A stretch of 64,000 nucleotides of DNA from Tanticharoenia sakaeratensis NBRC 103193 (GTDB taxonomy: Bacteria > Pseudomonadota > Alphaproteobacteria > Acetobacterales > Acetobacteraceae). The stretch's first letter is position 1. Each line of letters starts with the position of its first letter. The position numbers were made by a program, and so were the translations under genes. Shown here piece by piece: positions 27,036-35,620 of the stretch. A model generated the notes under the pieces. It was not told the origin of the DNA. It was given only the letters and a program-made list of their open reading frames with translations, and did no database searches. The stretch covers positions 62,001 to 126,000 of the forward strand of contig NZ_BALE01000038.1 of the NCBI RefSeq assembly GCF_000963885.1, given 5' to 3'.

Positions 27036-28141
27036 CTCCAGACCAGTGTCGATGCGATCGCATAATTCCAGACGACGCCGATCACGGCGCCGACCGCACT
27101 GGACCGATCCCAATGGTGGAACGTCGCATAAGCCATGCGCGCCACACCGATATTGGCGATACCACCCAGGGAACAGGCCAGCGTGAACACGACAAGGCCG
27201 CCCCACATGCGCACGCCGCGAAGGCGCCGGTCACGATAGGTCAACGTGTTGTTGAGCCAGAAATCGGCGAAAATAGCGGCGATCGTTCCTACCGTCTGGG
27301 CCTTGCTGAATCCGAACCCGGCGATTCGTGCGGCCGTCGAAATTCCAAGGTTCACGGCAACCCCGATCAGCCCGACGACCCCGAACGCAACAAAGCGGGT
27401 CGGTACATAACCACGGCACAACTTGTCCACGATCATCATCGCGAACTGCAGCAGCACGACCACATCGAGCTTGCTTTCGCCCGCAAGTCGGGGCCGGAAG
27501 ACTGCCGGCACCTCGGCCACGCGCATGTCGCGGCCCGCCGACATCGCGAGATCGAGCAGAATCTTGAACCCGGCACCCGAGAGTTTCGGCAGCAGCGACT
27601 GGAACAGGTCCCGCCTGATCGCGAAGAACCCGCTCATCGGATCGCTCAACGGATAAGGCAGCAGCGCCTGCGCCGCCCGGATGCCGCTGTTGGACAACCA
27701 GCGCCGCCAGGCATTGGCAAGGCCTGCGTTGGTGCCGCCCTCGACATGGCGGCTCGCGACGACAAGATCAGCCTGATCGTGCGCAATCAGGCGCACCATG
27801 GCGGGCAACGCACTTTCGTCGTGCTGAAGGTCACCATCCAGGACGGCGACGATCGACGCGGATGACGAAAGAAAGCCCTCGATCACCGCGCTCGAAAGCC
27901 CGCGCCGTCCGACGCGCTGAATCACTCGCACGCGCGGATCGACGCTCGCCACGTCGCGGACGACGCCCGCCGTGCCATCAGGCGAATTGTCGTCGACGAA
28001 GATCACTTCCCACGACAGGCCGACCAGCGCCGTATCGAGGGCGGCCACGAGCGGTCGCACGTTGGCTGCTTCCTTGTAGCAGGGAACGACGATGCTCAGA
28101 TGCGCGGGCAGACTGGCCGCACGCGCGTCTTCACCCGCCAT
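27032..28141 (-). CDS. Polyprenyl-phosphate sugar synthase (GT2) fused to a GtrA flippase domain
   Basis: The 369-residue protein combines two functions. Residues 15-240 are a DPM1-like GT2 domain: LSIVVPCYKEAANV, VIFVDDNSPDGT, VLDGDLQHDE (DxD-type metal site) and SDPMSGFFAIRR. Residues 245-369 are a GtrA domain with four helices, including RFVAFGVVGLIGVAVNLG and FWLNNTLTYRDR. The first part would load a sugar onto undecaprenyl phosphate and the second is thought to move it across the membrane. The downstream GT-C transferase is the likely user. The start shares one base with the regulator stop (TGATG). Confidence 0.88.
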   Translation of the reverse strand: MAGEDARAASLPAHLSIVVPCYKEAANVRPLVAALDTALVGLSWEVIFVDDNSPDGTAGVVRDVASVDPRVRVIQRVGRRGLSSAVIEGFLSSSASIVAVLDGDLQHDESALPAMVRLIAHDQADLVVASRHVEGGTNAGLANAWRRWLSNSGIRAAQALLPYPLSDPMSGFFAIRRDLFQSLLPKLSGAGFKILLDLAMSAGRDMRVAEVPAVFRPRLAGESKLDVVVLLQFAMMIVDKLCRGYVPTRFVAFGVVGLIGVAVNLGISTAARIAGFGFSKAQTVGTIAAIFADFWLNNTLTYRDRRLRGVRMWGGLVVFTLACSLGGIANIGVARMAYATFHHWDRSSAVGAVIGVVWNYAIASTLVWR

Positions 28142-28656
28142 CAGATAGGCACGCCCGCCAGATCACGGCTGGTGCGGATCGTCTGCAGGGTCTGGACACG
28201 GGCGACATGCGTGCAGTCGGTCAGCCGCCGCGTGAGCTGGTTCTGATGCTCGGCATCACGCGCGACGAGGCGAACCAGAAAATCTCCGCCGCCACGAATC
28301 ATGTGGCATTCGCGAATCTCGGGCCAGTCAGCGACCTGACGCTCGAAGGCTTCGAGCACGCTGCCTTTCTGGCTGTCGAGGCCGATCAACGCGAACATCA
28401 TCAGGGACCAGCCGAGCCGTGTCGGATCGACATCGGCGTGATAGCCGCGCAACACACCCGCCTCTTCCAAGCGGCGCACGCGACGCAGGCATGGCGGGGC
28501 CGAAATGCCGGCACGGCGGGCGAGTTCGACGTTCGTGATGCGGCCGTCTTCCTGAAGCTCCATCACGATCCGACGGTCGATTGCATCAAGATCCGGCTGG
28601 GTCCTGCGTTCGTTACCGTAGGAAGCGATCGGCCCGGACGGATCTTGACCAGACAT
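28141..28656 (-). CDS. Lrp/AsnC-family transcriptional regulator
   Basis: The 171-residue protein has an Lrp helix-turn-helix: LDAIDRRIVMELQEDGRITNVELARRAGISAPPCLRRVRRLEEAG, then the ligand-binding RAM domain (GYHADVDPTRLGWSLMMFALIGL). I place the start at ATG 28656, with GGAG 8 bases upstream. ATGs at 28704 and 28731 have no ribosome-binding site and would give a long disordered tail. It is the first gene of a run with the two glycosyltransferase genes. Lrp proteins usually sense amino acids, and a link with the sugar transfer genes is only positional. Confidence 0.86.
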   Translation of the reverse strand: MSGQDPSGPIASYGNERRTQPDLDAIDRRIVMELQEDGRITNVELARRAGISAPPCLRRVRRLEEAGVLRGYHADVDPTRLGWSLMMFALIGLDSQKGSVLEAFERQVADWPEIRECHMIRGGGDFLVRLVARDAEHQNQLTRRLTDCTHVARVQTLQTIRTSRDLAGVPI

Positions 28657-28869
28657 GTCGTCAACTCCGGGGGCAACAGGACTGATAGCGTCAGAGGTCG
28701 GCATCGTGGGTTCGGGTATATGGCATGGCACGCACCCCGCCTAGTCTGCCCCGCCTGATCTGCGCGACATCACGGCCGCGCATCGCGCTGGCGTCGCGGC
28801 CGCGATGCCCCCATATAACGCAGCCACGAACCCAGAGCCCCGACAAGCATCAGGAGACGCGTCCCCCTC

Positions 28870-29820
28870 ATGACCACATACGAGACGGACCTGCTGGTCA
28901 TCGGCGCCGGACCGGCCGGCTATACCGCCGCGATCTACGCTGCCCGCGCCAACCTCAAGCCCATTCTGGTGGCCGGCCTTCAGCCCGGCGGACAGCTGAC
29001 GATCACGACCGATGTCGAGAACTATCCGGGCTTCGCCGACCCGATCCAGGGGCCATGGCTCATGGAGCAGATGCAGGCGCAGGCGACCCATGTCGGAACC
29101 ACCATTCTCTACGACATCATCACGGAAGCCGATTTTGCCCGCTCGTCGCCTGACGCGCCTTTCCGTCTCGTCGGTGATTCAGGTGATGTGTATCTCGCCC
29201 GAGCCGTCGTGATTGCGACGGGGGCACAGGCGCGCTGGCTCGGCCTCGAATCGGAGAACCGGCTGCAGGGCGCTGGCGTCTCGGCATGCGCCACGTGTGA
29301 CGGCTTCTTCTATCGCGGCAAGACGGTGGCCGTGGTGGGTGGCGGCAATACTGCCGTCGAGGAAGCGCTCTATCTGACGCATCACGCCGACCATGTGACG
29401 CTGATCCACCGCCGCGACACCCTGCGCGCCGAGAAGATCCTTCAGGACCGCCTGTTCGCCCATCCCAAGGTCACCGTGCTGTGGAACCGGGCCGTGGACG
29501 AGATCCTCGCCTCGGGCACGCCGCCCACGGTCAGCGGCGTGCGGCTGCGCGACACCCTGTCCGGCGAAGAGGACATGCTCTCGGTCCAGGGCGTGTTCAT
29601 TGCCATCGGCCACAGCCCGACCACGGCGATCTTCCGCGATCAGGTGACCTGCGATGACGAAGGCTACGTCGTGACCACGCCCGGCAGCACACGGACCTCG
29701 GTTCCGGGCGTCTTTGCTGCAGGCGATGTTCAGGACAAGCACTTCCGACAGGCGGTCACGGCCGCCGGAACGGGGTGCATGGCGGCGCTCGAGGCGGAAC
29801 GTTACCTCTCCGGAATATAA
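28870..29820 (+). CDS. trxB: Thioredoxin reductase
   Basis: The 316-residue flavoprotein has the FAD site GAGPAG (12-17), redox-active CATC (140-143) followed by DG, and NADPH site GGGNTAVEEAL. It reduces thioredoxin with NADPH. Length and motifs are canonical. It diverges from the Lrp gene across 213 bases that must hold both promoters, and a LysR regulator lies downstream. Confidence 0.95.
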   Translation: MTTYETDLLVIGAGPAGYTAAIYAARANLKPILVAGLQPGGQLTITTDVENYPGFADPIQGPWLMEQMQAQATHVGTTILYDIITEADFARSSPDAPFRLVGDSGDVYLARAVVIATGAQARWLGLESENRLQGAGVSACATCDGFFYRGKTVAVVGGGNTAVEEALYLTHHADHVTLIHRRDTLRAEKILQDRLFAHPKVTVLWNRAVDEILASGTPPTVSGVRLRDTLSGEEDMLSVQGVFIAIGHSPTTAIFRDQVTCDDEGYVVTTPGSTRTSVPGVFAAGDVQDKHFRQAVTAAGTGCMAALEAERYLSGI

Positions 29821-29929
29821 AAAGCAGCAATATTAGGGTCCGAATCGGAAGCTTTGCTTGACCGCCCCGTTCGGGGGGCCGATCGTGTTACGTTATGGAC
29901 TGTCAACGAGCGGAAGGCGTCGGGCACCA

Positions 29930-30847
29930 ATGGATTGGGACAAGCTTCGGATTTTCCACGCCGTTGCCGAGGCCGGCTCGTTCACCCACGCCGGCGACAA
30001 GCTCTCTCTGAGCCAGTCAGCCGTATCACGTCAGATCTCGGCACTTGAGGAAGCGCTGAGCGTGTCCCTGTTTCACAGGCACGCGCGCGGCCTTATCCTG
30101 ACGGAACAGGGCGAGACCCTGAACCGCACCGTGCGGGATGTGTTCTCCAAGCTGGCTCTTACGGAGGCCTTCCTGAGCGAAAGCAAGGAGAAGGCAGCCG
30201 GCAAGCTCAAGGTCACGACGACCACCGGCTTCGGCAACGTATGGATGACCCCGCGAATCGGCCGGTTCCTGCTCCAGCATCCGGACATCACCGTCACGCT
30301 GCTTCTGGAGGACGACGATCTCGATCTCGGCATGCGCGAGGCCGACGTCGCGGTACGGATGCATCCCCCGCATCAGGCCGACCTGATCCAGCGTCACCTG
30401 GCGGACTTTCCGATCCCGATCTACGCGTCTGCCGATTACATCGCAGAGCATGGCGAGCCGAAGAGCCTCGAAGAACTGCATGCACATAAGCTGCTGGGCT
30501 TCCATGGCTGGCACCCGCCTCTGCCCAACGTGAACTGGCTGTTCGACGTCATCCGGGACACGACGGGGCGCACTGCGACGCCGTATTTCGAGGTCAACAA
30601 TCTGCCCGCGTTGGCGACGGCCCTTTCGAGCGGCTCCGGTATCGGCTCGTTGCCGCTCTATGTGGCGTCTGCTTTCCCGAAGCTGGTCAAGCTGATGCCC
30701 GACCTTCCCGTTCCGTCGATCGAAGCGTTTTTTGTCTATCCGGAAGAGCTTCGCTCATCGAAACGGGTCAGCGTCTTCCGTGACTTCCTGCTCGCGGAGA
30801 TTGCCGCGACACGACATCACCATGCGATGGCCGCAAGCCTCGTCTGA
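29930..30847 (+). CDS. LysR-family transcriptional regulator
   Basis: The 305-residue regulator has an N-terminal winged helix (WDKLRIFHAVAEAGSFTHAG, LSQSAVSRQISALEEAL) and a C-terminal substrate-binding domain (TTTGFGNVWMTPRIGRF, LGMREADVAVR). I chose ATG 29930, which gives the usual MDWDKLRIF start. A longer frame from 29858 adds 24 residues not typical of LysR. It follows trxB on the same strand with 109 bases between them. No divergent target gene is adjacent, so its regulon cannot be inferred. Confidence 0.9.
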   Translation: MDWDKLRIFHAVAEAGSFTHAGDKLSLSQSAVSRQISALEEALSVSLFHRHARGLILTEQGETLNRTVRDVFSKLALTEAFLSESKEKAAGKLKVTTTTGFGNVWMTPRIGRFLLQHPDITVTLLLEDDDLDLGMREADVAVRMHPPHQADLIQRHLADFPIPIYASADYIAEHGEPKSLEELHAHKLLGFHGWHPPLPNVNWLFDVIRDTTGRTATPYFEVNNLPALATALSSGSGIGSLPLYVASAFPKLVKLMPDLPVPSIEAFFVYPEELRSSKRVSVFRDFLLAEIAATRHHHAMAASLV

Positions 30848-31356
30848 AACGGCCGGCCGACATATCGGCCGTCATTCCAGCCAAAACTGCGCCACCTGAT
30901 CGTTTTGGCGGCGCAGAGCCGGATGTAGCGAGGCGGTTCCTGAAAAGTCGAGCGCACAGTGTCTTACTGCGCGCTGTAGAAATGACCTTGAGCGTCATTG
31001 GTGGCACCGAAGGTATGGCGTCCCGCCGAAGTCGATCGCCAACCGCGCGGCGCGGGCCTGACGCATTCTTCTGCGCCGTCTCCGGACACCGTCTCGGTAC
31101 GTGCTCATCAGATGCCGGCCCTGCAGGTGCGCCCTCTTGGACACCATGAGCAGTTTCCCGACCAACGGGCACACGATTATCCCGGGCTGTCCTGTATGAC
31201 TGGGGGGCGGATTACCATATTGCCCGCCCTGAAGCCAATGGCGGTCCGAGCCTTAGCGGCTGAAATACGCTCCAGCATGCTGGTTGCCACAGTTCTCTGG
31301 ACAACAGGCCCCTTGCCGCCATGAAACGCTGTTTCCGCCTGCGCCGCAGGTAATAG
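30848..31356. other. Region without a confident gene; possible decayed coding sequence on the minus strand
   Basis: No frame here has good start signals and family resemblance. On the minus strand one frame ends RHTFGATNDAQGHFYSAQ before a stop at 30964-30966, and another reads AVTPGIGAGDYYLRRRRK from about 31390 downward. Both look protein-like but are cut by stops or frame changes. Together with the small secreted-protein frame upstream they could be remains of one exported-protein gene. Confidence 0.3.
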
Positions 31357-31647
31357 TCACCCGCGCCAATGCCGGGCGTGACGGCCGCCGCATCGTTGCC
31401 CATTGGGATAGAACATGGCCTGCCCGACCGGCGCATAACGGCGGTTGGCGTCGAGACGATGCAGATCTTTCAGATGCGGCGTCAGTATGAAACCCGTCAT
31501 GGCAGCCGAGCATGCGGAATGCGTGGGCATCACGTGGCCATGCCGCGCGGTGCTGTGGCCAGGATGAGCGGATGCCGACTGAACTGTCAGGAGAAGCAGC
31601 AGAACAGCACAGCGGCTACCGGCCACAATCGGGGCGATGCTCATCAT
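31357..31647 (-). CDS. Small secreted hypothetical protein, possibly frameshifted
   Basis: From ATG 31647 the frame gives 96 residues. A signal peptide is clear: IAPIVAGSRCAVLLLLLTVQSASAH, with cleavage likely after ASA. A His-rich start of the mature part follows (HPGHSTARHGHVMPTHS). A perfect AGGAGG lies 8 bases before this ATG, strong support for translation. The last ten residues (GGRHARHWRG) look like an out-of-frame reading: another frame in the same place reads MGNDAAAVTPGIGAGDYY and stays open to about 31212. A frameshift mutation is therefore possible. I do not recognise the family. Confidence 0.4.
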   Translation of the reverse strand: MMSIAPIVAGSRCAVLLLLLTVQSASAHPGHSTARHGHVMPTHSACSAAMTGFILTPHLKDLHRLDANRRYAPVGQAMFYPNGQRCGGRHARHWRG

Positions 31648-31766
31648 ATCCATACCCTCCTGAAGACCGAACAGACAGGGAACATAGATGTCACAACGAC
31701 GGCCGTGTGTGAAATTTTAACCATGGTGCATTGGTTTGTATGGAGGTGTCGCGCAACCGACACGCT

Positions 31767-32102
31767 TCAGAGCCGATCGGCAGCGTTATCGCTCGACGTT
31801 ACGGCACGACGCTTGCGGCCGGCATTGCGGTTGACCCGCTCCCGCAATTCCTTGCCAGCCTTGAAGAATGGTACATGCTTCTCATCGACGTCGACGGCAT
31901 CTCCCGTGCGCGGGTTGCGTCCCGTCCGGGCATCGCGATGCTTGATCACGAAGGCTCCGAAGCCACGCAGCTCTACCCGGTCACCTCTGGCAAGGGCGGC
32001 CGTAATTTCGTCGAAAATAGTCTGCACGATAATTTCGACGTCGCGTGACAGCAGATGAGGATTCGCAGCGGCCAGTTCGGCGATCAACTCCGATTTGGTC
32101 AC
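31767..32102 (-). CDS. ihfB: Integration host factor, beta subunit
   Basis: The 111-residue HU/IHF protein begins [23 protein letters not shown], the typical IHF-beta start. It has the DNA-contact arm [24 protein letters not shown]. It is the partner of IhfA (13081-13404). It lies downstream of sppA on the same strand with 114 bases between. The common neighbour rpsA is not present here. The C-terminal tail ([14 protein letters not shown]) is basic and somewhat longer than in E. coli. Confidence 0.95.
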   Translation of the reverse strand: MTKSELIAELAAANPHLLSRDVEIIVQTIFDEITAALARGDRVELRGFGAFVIKHRDARTGRNPRTGDAVDVDEKHVPFFKAGKELRERVNRNAGRKRRAVTSSDNAADRL

Positions 32103-32216
32103 GCCCTTCCTCCGTTACCGATTTGATGACCGCACCGCGTGTCGCCCGGAATACTGGAGCGCGTGCAAAAACCGGCCGTCGTCATTGTCTTGTCATGATC
32201 GCATGATTGCGCGGCA

Positions 32217-33170
32217 TCAGGGTTGCAAGATCGCAACAGGTCCGTCAAGCCCGAGCCACGCCCGAGCAGACGCAAGTGCTTGAGAACCCGGCAATACCGT
32301 CACAATATTCCGCGGTGCGAGGCGCCTGTACCACGGGCGCAGGCCGTCCGGACGCAGCAGTGGCGAAACCGGCATGGCGTGCATGTCGCTGGCACCGAGG
32401 CGCTTGCGCAACCACGCCGTTGCATCCGCCTCCGTGCCGATCTGATCGACGAGGCCGAGCGCCAGCGCCTGCTGGCCGGTATAAGGACGGCCGTCTGCAA
32501 GAGAACGCACGTGGTCAGCCGTCATATGCCGACCTTGCGCCACCATGGAGACAAACTGCCCGAACAGATCGTTGACCACGCCCTGCAGCATTTCGCGCCC
32601 TTCGGGCGTAAGTGGCGCCGTCGGCGACGGTTGCCCCTTCAGCGGGCCGGAAACGATCGTGTCGACAGAGACGCCGAGCTTGCCGAGAAGGCCGGAGAAC
32701 TCCGGCGATTCCATGATGACGCCGATCGAGCCGGTCAGTGTTGACGGCATGGCGAAAATACGCGCAGCCGGCACGGCGATCATGTAGCCGGCAGATGCCG
32801 CAAGCCCCCCCATGGAAACGACCACGGGCTTCCTGGCGGCGAACCGCACGATGGCATCGTGCAGGGCTTCGCCGCCCGTCACCGCACCGCCAGGACTTTC
32901 GATCCGGAGCAACAGGCCTCGCGTCGCGGTATCGTGGGCGGCACGATCAAGTGCCGCGACCGTTTCGGCGGTGTCGTCTGTAATGACCCCATGAATACGC
33001 AGCTTCGCGATGTGGGGTACGCCGAGCACCGCAGGATGCCGGGCGAGATGGCTGGCGACCGGACCGAACAGGGCCAACATGAAGAGGACAATGGCTGCTG
33101 CCCGCCAGTAAACGAGCTGACGGGCCCGAGCGACGCGCTCGACAACCATATCTCCGTTCGGTTCCATCAC
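32217..33170 (-). CDS. sppA: Signal peptide peptidase SppA (short form)
   Basis: The 317-residue single-domain SppA has one N-terminal membrane helix (about residues 23-42) and the Ser-Lys dyad: Ser126 in GLAASAGYM and Lys178 in SGPLKGQPS. IESPGGAVTGGE is the conserved oxyanion region. It degrades signal peptides left in the membrane. Several nearby ATGs (33170, 33167, 33149) could be the start. The order sppA-ihfB is common in alphaproteobacteria. Confidence 0.93.
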   Translation of the reverse strand: MMEPNGDMVVERVARARQLVYWRAAAIVLFMLALFGPVASHLARHPAVLGVPHIAKLRIHGVITDDTAETVAALDRAAHDTATRGLLLRIESPGGAVTGGEALHDAIVRFAARKPVVVSMGGLAASAGYMIAVPAARIFAMPSTLTGSIGVIMESPEFSGLLGKLGVSVDTIVSGPLKGQPSPTAPLTPEGREMLQGVVNDLFGQFVSMVAQGRHMTADHVRSLADGRPYTGQQALALGLVDQIGTEADATAWLRKRLGASDMHAMPVSPLLRPDGLRPWYRRLAPRNIVTVLPGSQALASARAWLGLDGPVAILQP

Positions 33171-33289
33171 TCGCCTTTCCGCAATACGGTGCCATAGTCA
33201 TAACCCTATGATACCGCATCGTAGCCGCTTTAAAGAACCATCAGGCAGAAACAGCCGGACGGTTCCGGCGAGAGTAGCGCCAGCGGACC

Positions 33290-33772
33290 TCAGACCGCGG
33301 GACGGCGCCCACGCGGCTTGCGCGCCGGCTTGACCTCGCTGTCCTCTTCGACCGCCGGACGCTCGGTCTTGGCATTGATCTTGCGGCCAAGCCCGATCTC
33401 ACGCGCCAAGGTTGCTCGGCGCTCAGCATAGTTCGGTGCCACGAGCGGATAATCGGACGGCAGCCCCCAGCGCTCGCGATACTGCTCAGGCGACATGCCA
33501 TAGGCACTCTGCAGGTGCCGCTTGAGCATTTTCAGCTTCTTACCGTCCTCGAGGCAGACGATGTAGTCGGGAAACACGGAGCGCTTGATCGGAACCGCAG
33601 GCTGCGGCCGCTCAGGTTCCGGCTCCACCGCCCCTGCTCCCTCGAGTGCCTGGAAGACTTGCTTGATGAGGCCCGGCAGCGCATCCCCCGCGACCGGATT
33701 ATGTGCGACATGCGCCGCCACAATCTGCGCGGTCAGCTCCAAAAGAACAGGATTGGCATCAGGGTTGGACAC
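33290..33772 (-). CDS. mucR: MucR/Ros-family zinc-finger transcriptional regulator
   Basis: From GTG 33772, with GGAG 8 bases upstream, the protein has 160 residues and the normal MucR start SNPDANPVLLELTAQIVAAHV. The Ros/MucR zinc-finger block is SVFPDYIVCLEDGKK with LKMLKRHLQSAYGM, then RWGLPSDYPLVAPNYAERR. Cys73 and His86 are kept. A further in-frame extension to 33907 is unlikely. MucR proteins bind AT-rich DNA and control exopolysaccharide, motility and cell-cycle genes in alphaproteobacteria. The 450 bases upstream are AT-rich, so self-regulation is plausible. Confidence 0.92.
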   Translation of the reverse strand: MSNPDANPVLLELTAQIVAAHVAHNPVAGDALPGLIKQVFQALEGAGAVEPEPERPQPAVPIKRSVFPDYIVCLEDGKKLKMLKRHLQSAYGMSPEQYRERWGLPSDYPLVAPNYAERRATLAREIGLGRKINAKTERPAVEEDSEVKPARKPRGRRPAV

Positions 33773-34222
33773 AACAGTATCTCCAGAAACAATTTTCTCG
33801 ACGAGGGGCAGTCTGTTTAACCGGTATTCAATTCCAAGTAAACGCGCCATCGTGATCGCTGCACTTAGTGCCAAATTTGAGTGTTTGCCAAGAGAACGTT
33901 GCCACAAACGGCGGGAACGCTACGTGCAACTGCTCAAGTGATGAGCATCGCTACATCATGTTACATGATACATATGAGTGCCGACACTACAAAGTCCGCA
34001 TTTGAAGATAACGCGTTAAAATATCGCGATCCTCTGGTCACGAGCCGATCATTACGAACGCGTTAAGCGACATAGCTCTAGACCTGTCATTACGGCGCCT
34101 CTTTGCAAGAGCACTGACGAATTTCACCTCGCCGATTGGTCAGAAACTCTAGCCAGTCACAGTATGTTATGGCTGCAGGCGTATCGCGTGCGCCCGTTAT
34201 GACAAAAGGCGTCGGTTTACTC
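33773..34222. promoter_or_regulatory. AT-rich divergent control region between mucR and udgX
   Basis: About 450 bases with no gene and visibly richer in A/T than its surroundings. It holds a perfect palindrome ATCATG-TTA-CATGAT (33955-33969) and two copies of ACGCGTTAA (34011-34019 and 34058-34066). MucR family members are known to bind AT-rich promoter DNA, so this is a candidate site for its own regulation and that of the glycosylase gene. Confidence 0.45.
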
Positions 34223-35500
34223 ATGGTTTCAGACGATCCGCAGGACAAATGCCGCATTCTGCTGGCTCACGATGCCGATCTGGCGGGATGGCGGGCTCAT
34301 GTCCGCCGGCTGATCGCGGACGGCATTCCGCCAGACGCTGTACAGTGGCAGGTCATGCCGCCAGCGGATCTATACGCCCCGAGAGCCGAGCGCGAACTGC
34401 CAGATACTCCAGCATCATTCAAACTGTCTCGTCGTGTCGCGCACACGTTGATGGCTGCAATACATGCTCCCGACCCCGAACGCTTTCAAATCCTTCATCG
34501 CGAAATATTGAAGACCCTGGAGCGGCATTCAGAGGCGATGACAGATGACGGGCTCGAAACTCTTGCCGCAACGGCTCGGGCAGCGGCTCTGGACGCCCGG
34601 GACAAGCTTGATCCGCCTCCAGGTAAAAGCCCCGCAGGATGGCGTAGCGATGCGTCGCCTGCCGTCCTTCGTGCCCAGGCTCCCTTTATGATGGCGCGCC
34701 GGACGGGCCCCTGGGCTCTGCTTTCGCCAGATGCTGCGATGGTGTGGGACGGCCATGTGTTACGCTTCGGCCCCGGAGACGCATCCGACGAGATGGATCC
34801 ACAGGTGCTTTGGGATCGGGCTGACGCACTTTGTAAAGCTGGTCCGGACAATGAATACTGGACTGAACTCCCTGTTCTCGACCTCAACTGCGATGTCACG
34901 TCAGTACTCGAAGCACCGTCACTTGCCGATCTGCGGTCCCGCGCCCCGGATTGCCGTGAGTGCGCGCTCTGGAAGCCGGCCAACCGCACCGTCTTCGGGG
35001 AGGGCAAGGCCGGCGCTCGCCTCATGTTCGTGGGCGAGCAGCCGGGCGATCAGGAGGATCTTGCCGGCCGACCCTTCGTCGGACCCGCGGGCCAGCTTCT
35101 GGGTCACTGCCTGGATGCGGCGGGGATCGCCCGCGAGGACGCCTATGTCACGAATGCGGTGAAGCACTTCCGCTTCGTGCCGCGCGGACCTCGTCGGATT
35201 CACGAGAAGCCCGGCGCCGAACATATCGACGCCTGCGCCCCATGGCTCGCGGCCGAACGGCACCTCGTTCAGCCGAAGGTTCTGGTGATGCTTGGCGCAT
35301 CCGCGGCACAGGCCGTGCTCGGCAGGCCCGTGACGATCTCGCGGGAGCGGTCGCAGCCCATCATGCTGGACGATGGCAGCCGCGGGTTGGTGACGACGCA
35401 CCCATCCTATCTGCTGCGCGTTCCGGAGCCTGCGAAAGCGCGCGAAACCGAGCGCTTCATCGAAGACCTGAAACTCGCCGCCTCCTGGATCGCAGAATAG
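34223..35500 (+). CDS. udgX: UdgX-type uracil-DNA glycosylase with shortened N-terminal DUF4130-like domain
   Basis: The 425-residue protein ends in a family-4-like uracil-DNA glycosylase domain with GEQPGDQEDLAGRPFVGPAG (Glu272) and four Cys that could bind an Fe-S cluster. The UdgX signature RRIHEKPG is present with His327, the residue that in characterised UdgX forms a covalent bond to uracil-excised DNA. Residues 1-190 resemble the DUF4130 domain often fused to or encoded beside UdgX (AIHAPDPERFQILHREIL, GPWALLSPDAAMVWDGHVLRFGPG), but the central segment is short. The usual radical-SAM partner is absent. The start is uncertain: ATGs at 34169 and 34199 are also in frame and none has a good ribosome-binding site. 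Confidence 0.85.
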   Translation: MVSDDPQDKCRILLAHDADLAGWRAHVRRLIADGIPPDAVQWQVMPPADLYAPRAERELPDTPASFKLSRRVAHTLMAAIHAPDPERFQILHREILKTLERHSEAMTDDGLETLAATARAAALDARDKLDPPPGKSPAGWRSDASPAVLRAQAPFMMARRTGPWALLSPDAAMVWDGHVLRFGPGDASDEMDPQVLWDRADALCKAGPDNEYWTELPVLDLNCDVTSVLEAPSLADLRSRAPDCRECALWKPANRTVFGEGKAGARLMFVGEQPGDQEDLAGRPFVGPAGQLLGHCLDAAGIAREDAYVTNAVKHFRFVPRGPRRIHEKPGAEHIDACAPWLAAERHLVQPKVLVMLGASAAQAVLGRPVTISRERSQPIMLDDGSRGLVTTHPSYLLRVPEPAKARETERFIEDLKLAASWIAE

Positions 35501-35620
35501 TCATCACGCCTTTTCAAGACTGCAACAGGCTGACATGATGTCGCGATTGCCCGCGCATCGCATGTCGCGGGTCCTGTTCGGGAGCGCGAAGAGACGTTGG
35601 GGGCACGCCCGCTGAGTTCG

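Noticed and set aside
30768-31172. A 134-codon minus-strand frame after the LysR gene
   Set aside because: It overlaps the LysR 3' end, has no family resemblance and no ribosome-binding site. Kept only as part of the uncertain region.
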